From contig HG799463.1 in NCBI GenBank assembly GCA_000531095.1, positions 815,417-879,416 of the forward strand: 64,000 nt of DNA. The letters run 5' to 3'. The DNA comes from Gemmata massiliana (GTDB lineage: Bacteria; Planctomycetota; Planctomycetia; Gemmatales; Gemmataceae). Position 1 is the first letter of the stretch, and each line of letters opens with the position of its first letter. Made by a program: the position numbers and the translations under genes. The notes beneath the pieces are model-generated. The model had not been told where the DNA came from. It ran no database searches and saw only the letters and a list, made by a program, of their open reading frames with translations. Of this stretch, positions 8,674 through 17,682 are shown piece by piece.

Positions 8674-9846
8674 ATGGTACAGACAGCCGACTTCCCGCCG
8701 GAGCGATCTGTGTCTCGTTCTGAAACGCCGCCCGACGACTCGTCTCCCAAATACGTTCACCTCGCCGAGCAACTCGCCGCCCGCTTGCAAGCCGGCGAAT
8801 GGGGGCTTGGCAAGGTGCCGACCGTGCGCGACATCGCCGGGACGTATGACGTGTCCTCGTTCACCGCGTCGCGTGCGCTGCAGTTGCTCCGCGACCGCGG
8901 ACTTGTGGTCACACGCGACCGGTCCGGGTCGTATGTCGCGAACGAGCGTTCCGCCCCTCCCCCGACCACACCAACAGGCCGGTGGGCGGTGGTCACGCGG
9001 GTGTCCCCGGGACCGTGGCAGAGCGCGTCCGAGGCAGTGGTGAAGGTCGGTTTCGAGCGCGTGGCGACGGAAGGTTCGTTCGCGGTTCACCCGCTCGAAC
9101 TGTCACCCGGGAGCGGGCGCGTGGAAGCCGAACTGATCGCCGGGCGCATCGCGGACAACGGCGCGAAAGGCGTCTTCTTCCTCCCCTCGCGCGTCTCGGA
9201 AGAAGCGTGCCGACAGGACGAGTGGTTCCTGGCCGGGTGCCGGAGAGTCGGACTACCCGTGGTGCTCCTCGACCGCAACCTGCGCGGTGTGGACCGCCCC
9301 CTCGAATACGACCTCGTCGCGTCGGACCACTTCGACGGCGGGCTGCGCTGTACCGAACACCTGTTGGGGTTGGGGCGGAAGAACGTGGCGTGCGTAATCG
9401 CGTCCCCGACGAGCACCCACACCGACCGGCTCGCGGGGTACCTCTCCGCACTTCAGAAAGTGAGCAACGGCTATTCTCCGCGGGTCGTGCGGGTGCCCGA
9501 GCACCTGGACGCGCGCGAGGCGTACCCGTGGATCGCGGACGAACTGGTCCGGATCGGGGTCGACGGCGTGATCTGCTATCAGGATTATGTCGCGGTCGGG
9601 GTGATGCTGGAACTGTTCCGCCGCGGGCTGAACGTCCCGCGCGACGTGGCTGTGGTCGGGTGCGACGATCTCCCGATCGGCCAGAGTTTCGCGCTCGGAG
9701 TCTCGTCCTACAGCTACCCGTCCGAAGCCATCGCGCGGACGGCGCTGCGCGTCATAGCGAACCGCATCGCGCACCCCAACGACCCGCTCGCGAAGGTCAT
9801 GCTCGCCGGCCGGCTCGTGGTCCGCGATAGCACGGTAACGGGCTGA
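8674..9846 (+). CDS. GntR-type HTH regulator with LacI-like sugar-binding domain
   Basis: A 390-aa one-component regulator. Residues 27-90 form a GntR winged helix (LAEQLAARLQAGEW..PTVRDIAGTYDVSSFTASRAL), followed by a periplasmic-binding-protein-like type I domain as in LacI/GalR (VVLLDRNLRG, SDHFDGGLRCTEHLLGLG, VAVVGCDDLPIG). This hybrid architecture is usually a sugar-responsive repressor (AraR-like). No strong Shine-Dalgarno is seen before ATG 8674. It diverges from the DUF1559 pair and is convergent with the alpha/beta hydrolase. Its target is not evident. Confidence 0.87.
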   Translation: MVQTADFPPERSVSRSETPPDDSSPKYVHLAEQLAARLQAGEWGLGKVPTVRDIAGTYDVSSFTASRALQLLRDRGLVVTRDRSGSYVANERSAPPPTTPTGRWAVVTRVSPGPWQSASEAVVKVGFERVATEGSFAVHPLELSPGSGRVEAELIAGRIADNGAKGVFFLPSRVSEEACRQDEWFLAGCRRVGLPVVLLDRNLRGVDRPLEYDLVASDHFDGGLRCTEHLLGLGRKNVACVIASPTSTHTDRLAGYLSALQKVSNGYSPRVVRVPEHLDAREAYPWIADELVRIGVDGVICYQDYVAVGVMLELFRRGLNVPRDVAVVGCDDLPIGQSFALGVSSYSYPSEAIARTALRVIANRIAHPNDPLAKVMLAGRLVVRDSTVTG

Positions 9847-9872
9847 GGTTTGCCCTCTTAAGCCGCGGGTGA

Positions 9873-12155
9873 TTACTTCGGGTAATCGAGTTTGGCCTTC
9901 AGGAACGCGAACGTCCCCTTTGCGTTGATCTGGTGGCCCCCGGGGAAGAACTCGATCGTGGTGTTATCGGGGATCTTCAGTCGGTTCGCGTACAGGTACC
10001 GCACTTTGGCGAACTCGTAAGCCACCATCTCGTCCGTCCCCACGCCGTCGTCATGTCCGCGCTCCACCATGAACGGGCGCGGGGCGATCAGATAGGCCAT
10101 TTCCGCGTAGTTGAACGTGTTACCGAGATCGAACTCGTACATCTCGTACTCGCGCGTCCACATGTAACTGCGGTCCAAATCAACCGACACGTTCTTGCCG
10201 ATCCACTCGTTGAAGTCGCCGGAGCAGATGGACAGGCAGTAGCGTTTCTCGACGGCCGGCACGCGCATCGCGGTCTTCCCGCCGTAGGAGAGCCCGTAGA
10301 ACGCGATCCGCTTGGGGTCCACGTTCGGAAGTGTTTCGAGCCAGTCGAGCGTGCGCTGGTGCTGCCGGATGATGAAGCTGAACAGCGAGAGTTTGAGCGG
10401 GTTCGCCTTCCGCTGGAGCTGGCGAAACACGTTCTCGCCGTAGTACGGGTTCTGCGGCGCGTACACGATGTAACCGAGTTCCACGAGCCGGCGCGAGAAG
10501 TGGTTGTAAACGGTACGCTGCTCGACATCGATCGTGTGCCGCGGGGTGCCTTCGAGACCGTGCTGGCACACCACGACCGGCCGTTTTTCGCCGGGCTTCA
10601 GGTCTTTGGGGAGGAGCAGGATGCCGTATGCGAACACGTCGTCGTACACGTCGAGTACCACTTCGTACCCGGTCCACGTTTTCTCATCATAGACTTGTCG
10701 CGTGCGCGGATTGAGCGGCCCCTTCGGGTCGGGTAACTTGCCGATCACCTCAGTGTGGAAGTAATCGCGGTACCAGTCGCACGACTTCTCCCATGCCTCG
10801 GGCGAACGCGCATCGGCCTTCTTCCAGAACTCTTTCCGCACCGCCTCCGAGTCGCGCCAGAGCTTCTGCGTGTAGGTAACGAGTTGGTCGAACTGCCGCT
10901 TGTGTCGCGCGGCAGGATCGGGGAATTTCACGTCGGGCTTCGGAACTGGCTCCAAGTCCTGTCGCTTGATTCCGAGTCCATACAGGAGTCCGCCGACCGC
11001 GATGGATACATGAGACAACCCACCGCCTACGATAGCGACGTCTTTCTTCAGTGCTGGGTCAAAGAAGCTGCGGTACCGGTGATCCTCGACAAAGTCTCCA
11101 GAACTGTCCCCAAGTTTCCCAGGCGCGGCCCCGCTCCGGCCCGACTTGTATTGAACCGGGCCGTCCCATTTGGGAGCTTCGTAATGTAGTTCGCGGTCGA
11201 AGTGTCGTGGGTAAATCATCGCCCCGAGTTCGGCGTCACCGACCTCGTTGAGCAGGCCCCATACGTTGCGGTCGATTGGTTCTTCGTGGAGTTTCTCCCG
11301 TTGATCGAAATAACCCGCCACTTGAACGGAAGTGATGCGCTCGTCGAGAGCGCCGGAATACAGCGCGATCATTCCGCCGTCGCCGTACCCGATCACCCCG
11401 ACCTTCAGCTTGTCGTCTTGGGCCTTGTACCAATCGACCGCGGCGAGCACCTTTTGCACCTCGTAACCGGTGAGTGTGCGACCCATCTCATAGGCCATCC
11501 GATACAGGAACTCGCGGTGCGGCAGATTCGTCAGTCGCTTGAGTTTGGTGTTTCCTGATAGGTCATCGCGGCGGTTGATGAGCGTGGGAATCAAGACCCG
11601 GCACCCATTGTGAGCCAACCGAAGCCCAAAGCCATCGCCCGCGGTTAACCCGGCGACTATCTCAGGCAACTGGTCCGCGTGGGGTATCGCGACCACGTTC
11701 GCCTCGGGCTTCCCTTTTGGCTCAATGAGGAAGCCTTCGGCATCCACGCCCGGCAGTACGGCCCAGCGCACCGCGTGAATCTTGCACCCATCGACCTCGG
11801 CAATCAGCGACGCCCGTCCCGGCTCCGCAACATATTCGAGCTTCGGCGGCACGCGCTCATCAATCACGCCGAGCATTTTCCGCAAACGCTCGCGCTTCGC
11901 GGGCTGTGATTTCACCAGTGCGTCTTTCGACGCGAGATCAGCTTTCCACAATTCGTCTCGCACTGCGGGGGCGTTCTTCAGCGCACGGTCGAGGTACTTG
12001 TGCATCCCCGCGACCATCTTTTCGGACAGGTTTCCTTCATCCCCCAGCGGCTTGGTGTTGGGAAGCGCGACCGGATCGGCAGCAAAAAGAGGCGCCGCGG
12101 ATAACGCGGATGAAGACACGATCAGGAACAGAACTCGATGGAATGCGGGCTTCAT
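9873..12155 (-). CDS. secreted tandem alpha/beta-hydrolase protein (acetyl-xylan-esterase-like)
   Basis: A 760-aa protein starting at ATG 12155, with a Sec signal peptide (LFLIVSSSALSAAPLFAAD). Two hydrolase-like halves are seen. The C-terminal one has a complete elbow GLSYGG (Ser about 623), an acid candidate in ERGHDDG and a His in PGGHQ, so it should be an active serine esterase/peptidase-type enzyme. The N-terminal one has GYGDGG at about 256-261, with Asp in place of the nucleophile Ser. The substrate is unknown; carbohydrate esters are a guess from the family. It starts 47 bp after the stop of the DUF1501 gene, probably in one operon. The open frame upstream of 12155 lies over that gene and is not used. 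Confidence 0.85.
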   Translation of the reverse strand: MKPAFHRVLFLIVSSSALSAAPLFAADPVALPNTKPLGDEGNLSEKMVAGMHKYLDRALKNAPAVRDELWKADLASKDALVKSQPAKRERLRKMLGVIDERVPPKLEYVAEPGRASLIAEVDGCKIHAVRWAVLPGVDAEGFLIEPKGKPEANVVAIPHADQLPEIVAGLTAGDGFGLRLAHNGCRVLIPTLINRRDDLSGNTKLKRLTNLPHREFLYRMAYEMGRTLTGYEVQKVLAAVDWYKAQDDKLKVGVIGYGDGGMIALYSGALDERITSVQVAGYFDQREKLHEEPIDRNVWGLLNEVGDAELGAMIYPRHFDRELHYEAPKWDGPVQYKSGRSGAAPGKLGDSSGDFVEDHRYRSFFDPALKKDVAIVGGGLSHVSIAVGGLLYGLGIKRQDLEPVPKPDVKFPDPAARHKRQFDQLVTYTQKLWRDSEAVRKEFWKKADARSPEAWEKSCDWYRDYFHTEVIGKLPDPKGPLNPRTRQVYDEKTWTGYEVVLDVYDDVFAYGILLLPKDLKPGEKRPVVVCQHGLEGTPRHTIDVEQRTVYNHFSRRLVELGYIVYAPQNPYYGENVFRQLQRKANPLKLSLFSFIIRQHQRTLDWLETLPNVDPKRIAFYGLSYGGKTAMRVPAVEKRYCLSICSGDFNEWIGKNVSVDLDRSYMWTREYEMYEFDLGNTFNYAEMAYLIAPRPFMVERGHDDGVGTDEMVAYEFAKVRYLYANRLKIPDNTTIEFFPGGHQINAKGTFAFLKAKLDYPK

Positions 12156-12202
12156 GTCTGATCCTTCTTCGCTCTGCGTTATCTGCGGCAGGGTTCCTTG
12201 GC

Positions 12203-13315
12203 TCAGAACAGTTCCGTGACCGGCGCCCCGGGGTACACCGCGACGGGCGCACCATCCGGCCCCGGAATGGTCGCGTTGTGCGGAACGCCGAGCGCGTGGA
12301 AGACGGTGCTCACGAGTTCCTGCGGCGAAACCGGTCGGTCGGTCGGCTCGCTCCCAATGCGGTCTGATGCCCCGATGACGCGCCCGCCCTTCACCCCGCC
12401 ACCCGCGACCAGCGCGGTCCAGCACCCGGCCCAGTGGTCGCGCCCGCCGTTGGAGTTCAGCTTCGGGGTGCGCCCGAACTCGCCCGTCGCGACCACCAGC
12501 GTCGATTCCAGCAACCCGCGAGCTTCGAGATCCGTGATGAGTCGCGCGACCACTGCATCGAAACTCGGCGCCACCGTATCGCGAACATCCCCGAGCGTCG
12601 TGCGGAGCGAACCGCCGTCCGCGTGGCAATCCCACGAAGGCGAGTCGAAAACGGTAGAGAACTGGTTGATGGTGAGGAACCGAAACCCGATTTCACTCAT
12701 CGCGGGAGCCAAGCCACAGCACTCGTTAAATGGTGTCGCGGAGTAATAGAGCGGGTGCATGGTTGCCGGAACTACCCCTCCGCGTTTCAGCCAACCAGCG
12801 CTCTGCCCGTGACTAACGGAAATGCCTGTGTCGACAGTTGCGTTCGGTAGAACTATCCAACTCGACATATCGGACCACTTCCGCTCGAAGCGGTGATCGA
12901 TCACCGCGCCCGCACTCGGCCATTCGGGGCCGTCGCGGAAGAGGCGGCCGGTGTTCAGCAGTTGGAACCCGCACTCGTGAACCGGCGGGGCGTCGTGGTG
13001 CATCGAGCGAATCAGGCTGAACTTGTCGGTCAACTTCGCGAGTTGCGGGAACAGTTCGCTCAGGTGCGTTCCCGGGGTCGCGGTCTGAATGGGCCGGAAC
13101 GGTCCGCGCACGTCACTCGGCGCATTCGGCTTCGGGTCGAACGTGTCGAGGTGCGCCGGGCCGCCTACCATGTTGATGAAGATGCAGCTCTTCGCGTTAC
13201 CGAGTGCAACTGGTGTATTTGCGTTTCCGCTCGCCGCGCCGGTCAGAGCGAGGCCGGCAGCGCTCGCTGCCGTGGCACGGAGGAAGTCGCGCCGGGTGTG
13301 TGGTGATTGCGACAT
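12203..13315 (-). CDS. DUF1501 secreted protein (Tat signal)
   Basis: A 370-aa DUF1501 protein, a sulfatase/alkaline-phosphatase-like fold common in planctomycetes. ATG 13315 is preferred because it gives a proper twin-arginine signal, TRRDFLRATAASAAGLALTG; the frame extends 14 codons further. Family motifs present are INMVGGPAHLDTFDPKP, SMHHDAPPVHECGF, VVATGEFGRTPK, GGRDHWAGCWT and GGGVKGGRVIGASD. The family is often paired with DUF1549/DUF1553 proteins, but here it is followed by a tandem alpha/beta hydrolase. The catalytic role of DUF1501 is unproven. Confidence 0.9.
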   Translation of the reverse strand: MSQSPHTRRDFLRATAASAAGLALTGAASGNANTPVALGNAKSCIFINMVGGPAHLDTFDPKPNAPSDVRGPFRPIQTATPGTHLSELFPQLAKLTDKFSLIRSMHHDAPPVHECGFQLLNTGRLFRDGPEWPSAGAVIDHRFERKWSDMSSWIVLPNATVDTGISVSHGQSAGWLKRGGVVPATMHPLYYSATPFNECCGLAPAMSEIGFRFLTINQFSTVFDSPSWDCHADGGSLRTTLGDVRDTVAPSFDAVVARLITDLEARGLLESTLVVATGEFGRTPKLNSNGGRDHWAGCWTALVAGGGVKGGRVIGASDRIGSEPTDRPVSPQELVSTVFHALGVPHNATIPGPDGAPVAVYPGAPVTELF

Positions 13316-13395
13316 GTGGCGTGTTCCGGTAGGGACGAATCGGCGAAGTCGCCTCATCGTACCGGACCACCGCGCGGATGCAACGAGTTGCTGAC

Positions 13396-14589
13396 TTACT
13401 TCTTCGCGCTCAGGGACTGCGTGAGCCCCTCACTCGCGGTGCGGGCAGCAGCGTCCCAACTGTGCCGCGCGATCACCCACCGCCGGACCGATTCACCGGC
13501 AGTTGTGCGCTGGGCCGCGTCCGACCACAACGCACCCAGCGCTCGCGCCCAATCTTCGGGCGAGCGGGCGACGATCGCGCCGCTTTCGGTCGGGTTGCGA
13601 AGGCCGTTGAGTGCCACGGACGAGCACACGATCGGCTTGCCCATCGCGGCGGCTTCGAGGAACTTGTTCTTGATGCCCCCTCCGCTCACGAACGGGAACA
13701 CCACCGCCTGGTGTGTAGCCACCGCCGCACGTAGGTCCGGCAGGTCGGGGACCAGTTCGATTCCGTCGCGCCCGGTCAGTGCGCGAACCTCGGGCGTGGG
13801 GCTGAAGCCGTAGACCGCGAAGGATGCGTTCGGGTATACGGCACGAACGCGCGGCCACACACGCCCGCAGAACCATTCGAGCGCCTGCACGTTCGGCCCG
13901 AAGTCGAGTCGCCCCCAGAAGGTGCAACTGTGTTCGCGCTGCGGCGCATCAAGCGGGCGGAAGTGTTCCGCGTCCACGCCGTTGGGCACCACATCGATTC
14001 CGCGAACACCCGCGACCCAACGCATCGCCCGTTTGTCGGCGTCGGTAACGACCCACACGCGGTCGAGCATCGGCCGGTACGCGCGCTCGTAGATGCCCTT
14101 AATCAGCGCCTCCTTCACCTCGCCCCACGTGCGCGGGCGGAACGCGCGCACCTGCGAGACGTGGTGCCATGCCCATTCGTCGGCCGCGTACCATACTCGC
14201 AATCGGTCCTTCACCGCGCCGAGGTACGGCAACACGTTCAACCCAACCACAACCACGCCGTCCGCCTTCATATCGAGCGCAGCTTGCCCGACCGCGCGCA
14301 CGCGGTTCTCGTCCACACCCCAATAGCTCTGGAACTTCCGCTGCAGCCAACGGAACTGCGGTTCGGGGCCGACCGCCGGCTCCCCTCGCTTCGGGAACAC
14401 GCGCTGGAACGCGAGCGGCAACCCGGCGACTGCTTCGGGGTGCGGTTCGGTTGCGGTGAGCAACCCCACCTCGTGGCCGAGCTTCGCCAGCGCCTGCATC
14501 ATGTGGAAGCAGTGAACGTCGTGCCCGCTCGAACGCGGCCAGGAGAGCGAGTCCTTGACGAATAGTAATCGGAGAGACATCAAATCCAT
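13396..14589 (-). CDS. glycosyltransferase family 4 protein
   Basis: A 397-aa GT-B glycosyltransferase. The N-terminal acceptor domain begins LRLLFVKDSLSWPRSSGHDV with a glycine/Asp nucleotide-fold start. The C-terminal domain has the GT4 pattern NGVDAEHFRPLDAP, then FWGRLDFGPNVQALEWF and the donor-binding E-x7-E region FVSGGGIKNKFLEAAAMGKPIV. It should transfer a sugar from a nucleotide-sugar donor to a growing surface glycan in the cytoplasm. ATG 14589 and ATG 14580 are both usable starts. It is the last gene of the minus-strand polysaccharide locus. Confidence 0.9.
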   Translation of the reverse strand: MDLMSLRLLFVKDSLSWPRSSGHDVHCFHMMQALAKLGHEVGLLTATEPHPEAVAGLPLAFQRVFPKRGEPAVGPEPQFRWLQRKFQSYWGVDENRVRAVGQAALDMKADGVVVVGLNVLPYLGAVKDRLRVWYAADEWAWHHVSQVRAFRPRTWGEVKEALIKGIYERAYRPMLDRVWVVTDADKRAMRWVAGVRGIDVVPNGVDAEHFRPLDAPQREHSCTFWGRLDFGPNVQALEWFCGRVWPRVRAVYPNASFAVYGFSPTPEVRALTGRDGIELVPDLPDLRAAVATHQAVVFPFVSGGGIKNKFLEAAAMGKPIVCSSVALNGLRNPTESGAIVARSPEDWARALGALWSDAAQRTTAGESVRRWVIARHSWDAAARTASEGLTQSLSAKK

Positions 14590-14610
14590 CTTTCGTGAAC
14601 AAAAACGCCG

Positions 14611-15585
14611 TTAGCCGCGCTTCAACCGGCGGGCCAACTCGAACGCGCCGCGGAGCGCGGGTACGCCCCAGCGGTTCCGGGCGCGGTACGGCCCCGTGCG
14701 CCGCGTTGCAGCGTCGATGAGCCCTTCGAGGACCGCGTCGGCCGCGTCGCGTTGCGAGGCCTCGCGCTCGTGGCAGTACCGGTGGTACGCATATCGCAGA
14801 TAAGTGGCATACGCCGAGAACAACCCGCGCCCGCTTTCCCGTCGGTGCTTCCGTATGAGCCGCGCGAGGTTCCGCGTGTCGTAGTACCGCTGCCACTTCT
14901 TCCCCGCGCGCTTGAACGCGGTCGACCCCTTGTGCCACACGAGCGGTTCGGCCAACACACCGCACCCGAAGCCGGACGCCTTCACCCGCAGGCAGAAATC
15001 GGCTTCTTCGTGAATGAGGAAGAAGTGGTCGTCGATTAGCCCGGCGCGCTGGAACACGTCCGCGCGCACCATCATGCAGCAGCCGTTTACGATGTCGGTT
15101 TCGTCCACCGCGGGCGGATCGGCCCGGCGCTCGGGGACCACCTTCCGCTGGAAGAACCCGGGGAAGTGCGGCGGGTTGAACGTCACACCGTCGGTCATCA
15201 CCACATCGGGCTCGTCCATGTAGCGGATCACGGGACCGATCACGCCGAACCGCGGGTGTGCCCGGAACGCGCCGAGCAGGCGCGCGACGATGTCGGGCGC
15301 AACGGTCGTGTCGTTGTTCAGCAACATCACGAAGTCGGCACCGCGATCCAGTGCGTACCGGATGCCGGTGTTGTTCCCGCCGGACCAACCGAGGTTCTCG
15401 GTGTTACGAACAACGTGGACCCACGGGAACTCCGCTGCAAGTGCGGCCGTCGGGTCCGGGTGCGAAGCGTTATCGACGAGGACCACGTGCGCGGGGGCCG
15501 AAAGTTCCGCGAGCGAGCGCAGGCACTTCCGCGTATCTTCGGTTCCGTTGTAGTTGACCGGTACGATCCACACGTTCGGGGTCAC
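14611..15585 (-). CDS. glycosyltransferase family 2 protein (rhamnosyltransferase-like)
   Basis: A 324-aa GT-A enzyme. The N-terminus WIVPVNYNGTEDTRKCLRSL, the NTENLGWSGGNNTGIRYAL segment and the metal-binding region MLLNNDTTV are typical of the rhamnosyl/galactofuranosyltransferase-like GT2 group. The catalytic-base region is probably LIDDHFFLIHEEADFCLR. Start is GTG 15585, whose first bases overlap the TGA of the preceding GT2 gene (15582-15585), implying translational coupling. Part of the surface polysaccharide locus. Confidence 0.9.
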   Translation of the reverse strand: MTPNVWIVPVNYNGTEDTRKCLRSLAELSAPAHVVLVDNASHPDPTAALAAEFPWVHVVRNTENLGWSGGNNTGIRYALDRGADFVMLLNNDTTVAPDIVARLLGAFRAHPRFGVIGPVIRYMDEPDVVMTDGVTFNPPHFPGFFQRKVVPERRADPPAVDETDIVNGCCMMVRADVFQRAGLIDDHFFLIHEEADFCLRVKASGFGCGVLAEPLVWHKGSTAFKRAGKKWQRYYDTRNLARLIRKHRRESGRGLFSAYATYLRYAYHRYCHEREASQRDAADAVLEGLIDAATRRTGPYRARNRWGVPALRGAFELARRLKRG

Positions 15586-16577
15586 GCGCGGCCCCCCGGT
15601 GCGGCCGTTTGCTTCAGTCTGCGTACCCGGCGGGCAAGTGCGCCCGGGAGTTGGCAGAAGGCGGCGAGCGCGAGCGTCGCCGGGCGCACATCACCCGCAC
15701 TCACGGACCGCCAGAATCGCTTACGCGCTTCCGCGATGTCACCGCAATCGTAGGCGAGATAAGCATGACTAAAGAGGTGCGCGCGAAGTTGGATGCGGAT
15801 GAACCGTCGGTCGAACGACGAGAGCGGGCACTTCACCAACACGTTCCGGAGCGACTGCACGAACTCGGCAATCATTTTGTCGTGGTTGCTCGACATGTTA
15901 TCGAGGTGCCGCGTGTACTTCGCGAGCGGTTCGGCCATGTACGCCCAGGTGAACCGGTGCGCCATCCGCAACCACAGTTCCCAGTCCGCAGCGCCACAAA
16001 GTTGGGGATCGAAACCGCCAATCGCAGCGAACGCCTCGCGCCGCACGATCGTCGCGCCAATAAACACCGGGTTCCGCACGGCCATTCGGCGGAAAAACGG
16101 CCCGCGCTCCAGAACGCGAAAGCCCGGCTCCGGTTCCGAATGCGGCAACCGGAAGAACGCCTCTTGCCCCGCGGACTCGATCCACGAAACGTAACCCTCC
16201 TGCGGGTTGCCCATTTTCGATTCGGCGAACAGTGCATCCACTTCCGGGTGCGCATCGAGGAACCGTACCGCGTGGGCCGGCGCTCCCGTGAGCCATTCGT
16301 CGTCGCAATCGAGGAAGCCCACATAGCGCCCGCGGCTCACCGCGAAGGCCGCGTTGCGCGCGGTAGCGGGCGTTCCGCTGTTCGGCTGCCACAAGTATTT
16401 CGCGTCCGGGTTCGTGGCCGCAACGACCTCGCGCGTGTCGTCCGTCGAGCCGTCGTCGGAAACGATGATCTCCAGGTCCGGTACGCCGCTCGCCCGCAGC
16501 GCGACAAGGCACTCGCGCACGTACCCGGACCGGTTGTACGTCGGGATGATGACGGTCAGCGAGCAAGGTTGATTCAT
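15582..16577 (-). CDS. glycosyltransferase family 2 protein
   Basis: A 331-aa GT-A enzyme starting at ATG 16577 (MNQPCSLTVIIPTYNRSGYV). Motifs: EIIVSDDGSTDDTREVV for nucleotide binding, NSGTPATARNAAF, and the metal-binding DXD-like VGFLDCDDEWL. The acceptor region contains GGFDPQLCGAADWELWLRMA, a common ED-type catalytic context. Its TGA overlaps the GTG of the next gene by 4 bp. The frame continues upstream of 16577 but that part has no family similarity. Confidence 0.9.
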   Translation of the reverse strand: MNQPCSLTVIIPTYNRSGYVRECLVALRASGVPDLEIIVSDDGSTDDTREVVAATNPDAKYLWQPNSGTPATARNAAFAVSRGRYVGFLDCDDEWLTGAPAHAVRFLDAHPEVDALFAESKMGNPQEGYVSWIESAGQEAFFRLPHSEPEPGFRVLERGPFFRRMAVRNPVFIGATIVRREAFAAIGGFDPQLCGAADWELWLRMAHRFTWAYMAEPLAKYTRHLDNMSSNHDKMIAEFVQSLRNVLVKCPLSSFDRRFIRIQLRAHLFSHAYLAYDCGDIAEARKRFWRSVSAGDVRPATLALAAFCQLPGALARRVRRLKQTAAPGGRA

Positions 16578-16660
16578 GGCGTGCCGACCTCCGCGGTTCG
16601 CAGCGCACGCGCGGGGCACACCCGGTGGAACCACTCCGCGACCGGGCGCACGACCTCACC

Positions 16661-17668
16661 CTAGGGCACGCGGTCCGCAATTCGCCGGGCCGCGTGGTGG
16701 CGCGCGGGTACGTCACCAGCAAAGAACGCACGCGCGGCACCGCACAGCCCCTCAACCGAGCCAACCGGGAAGCACACCCCGGCGTCCGGTTCCTGCGCGA
16801 GCGCGGCCCGAAAGTACGGTAGCTCCGACGCGACGAACCCGCGCCCGAGTGTCGCCGTGGTGAGCAAGCTCCCGCTCCCGGTGATCTTCGCGTAGGGCAG
16901 CAGGAAGCAATCTGCGGCCGCGAACAAATCGCTCACGACTTGGTCGGACTGACTCTCCAGAAGCAGCGTCACATTTGCAGTACCGGCCGCGGTCCGGCGC
17001 AGCTCGTCCGCGAAGGCCGGGTCCGGTGGGCGACCCGCAACGATGAGGTGGTACTCCGTGCCGAGGTGCTTTATGGCTTCGATGGCCAGATCGAAGCGCT
17101 TGTATGGTCTGATGTTCCCCTGGCACAGCAGGACGCGGCGCGCCGAATCGATTCCAAAGCGGGCGAGCGTTTCCGCACGCGGCGCAGCGCTCGGGAACAC
17201 GCCGTCGTAGTTCCCGTGTTCCATGACGCACACGCGCTCGCGCGAGCCACCGAACCGCCGCACGAACTGGTCCGCGGCCCACTCGTCGTGAACGATACAC
17301 AGGTCCGCGAACCGCGCGAGCAGCCGATAGCCGAGTTCGTCGAGCCGCCCGCTCCCCTCGTGGTGCTCCACATCGTGGAGCGTCCAGACGATGCGAATCC
17401 CGAGCGACCGCGCGAGGCGCAGGTACTTCCAAAACCCGGCCAGTCCGCGTGCGCGCGCCCACAACGAGGTTCCGCGACAGCGCCAGATCTGCTCCGGCGC
17501 CCACTGAAACTGGATCGCGTCGATCGCGCCCGCACACGCGCGCAAGAAGTCGTCGCGCACTTCGCACCCGGGGCCGAGAGTCACCCCGTGTGCCGCCAGT
17601 GCGCCGTAGTACAGGTCGAGATAGCGGTTCTCGATCCGCACGTTCGGCCAGTTGGAAACGATCGGCAT
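16661..17668 (-). CDS. glycosyltransferase family 4 protein
   Basis: A 335-aa GT-B enzyme starting at ATG 17668 (MPIVSNWPNVRIEN). The acceptor half contains IVWTLHDVEHHEG, the donor half LLCQGNIRPYKRFDLAIEA, then LIVAGRPPDP and the E/G-rich loop FLLPYAKITGSGSLLTTATLG, which replaces the standard E-x7-E by an alternative loop seen in TagE/GT4 relatives. It begins 15 bp after the FkbM-type methyltransferase gene and is probably cotranscribed. Confidence 0.85.
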   Translation of the reverse strand: MPIVSNWPNVRIENRYLDLYYGALAAHGVTLGPGCEVRDDFLRACAGAIDAIQFQWAPEQIWRCRGTSLWARARGLAGFWKYLRLARSLGIRIVWTLHDVEHHEGSGRLDELGYRLLARFADLCIVHDEWAADQFVRRFGGSRERVCVMEHGNYDGVFPSAAPRAETLARFGIDSARRVLLCQGNIRPYKRFDLAIEAIKHLGTEYHLIVAGRPPDPAFADELRRTAAGTANVTLLLESQSDQVVSDLFAAADCFLLPYAKITGSGSLLTTATLGRGFVASELPYFRAALAQEPDAGVCFPVGSVEGLCGAARAFFAGDVPARHHAARRIADRVP

Positions 17669-17682
17669 GGCGCGGCTCGCGG

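Noticed and set aside
8515..9090. 191-codon minus-strand frame upstream of the DUF1559 gene
   Set aside because: Antisense to the GntR/LacI regulator and without family motifs.
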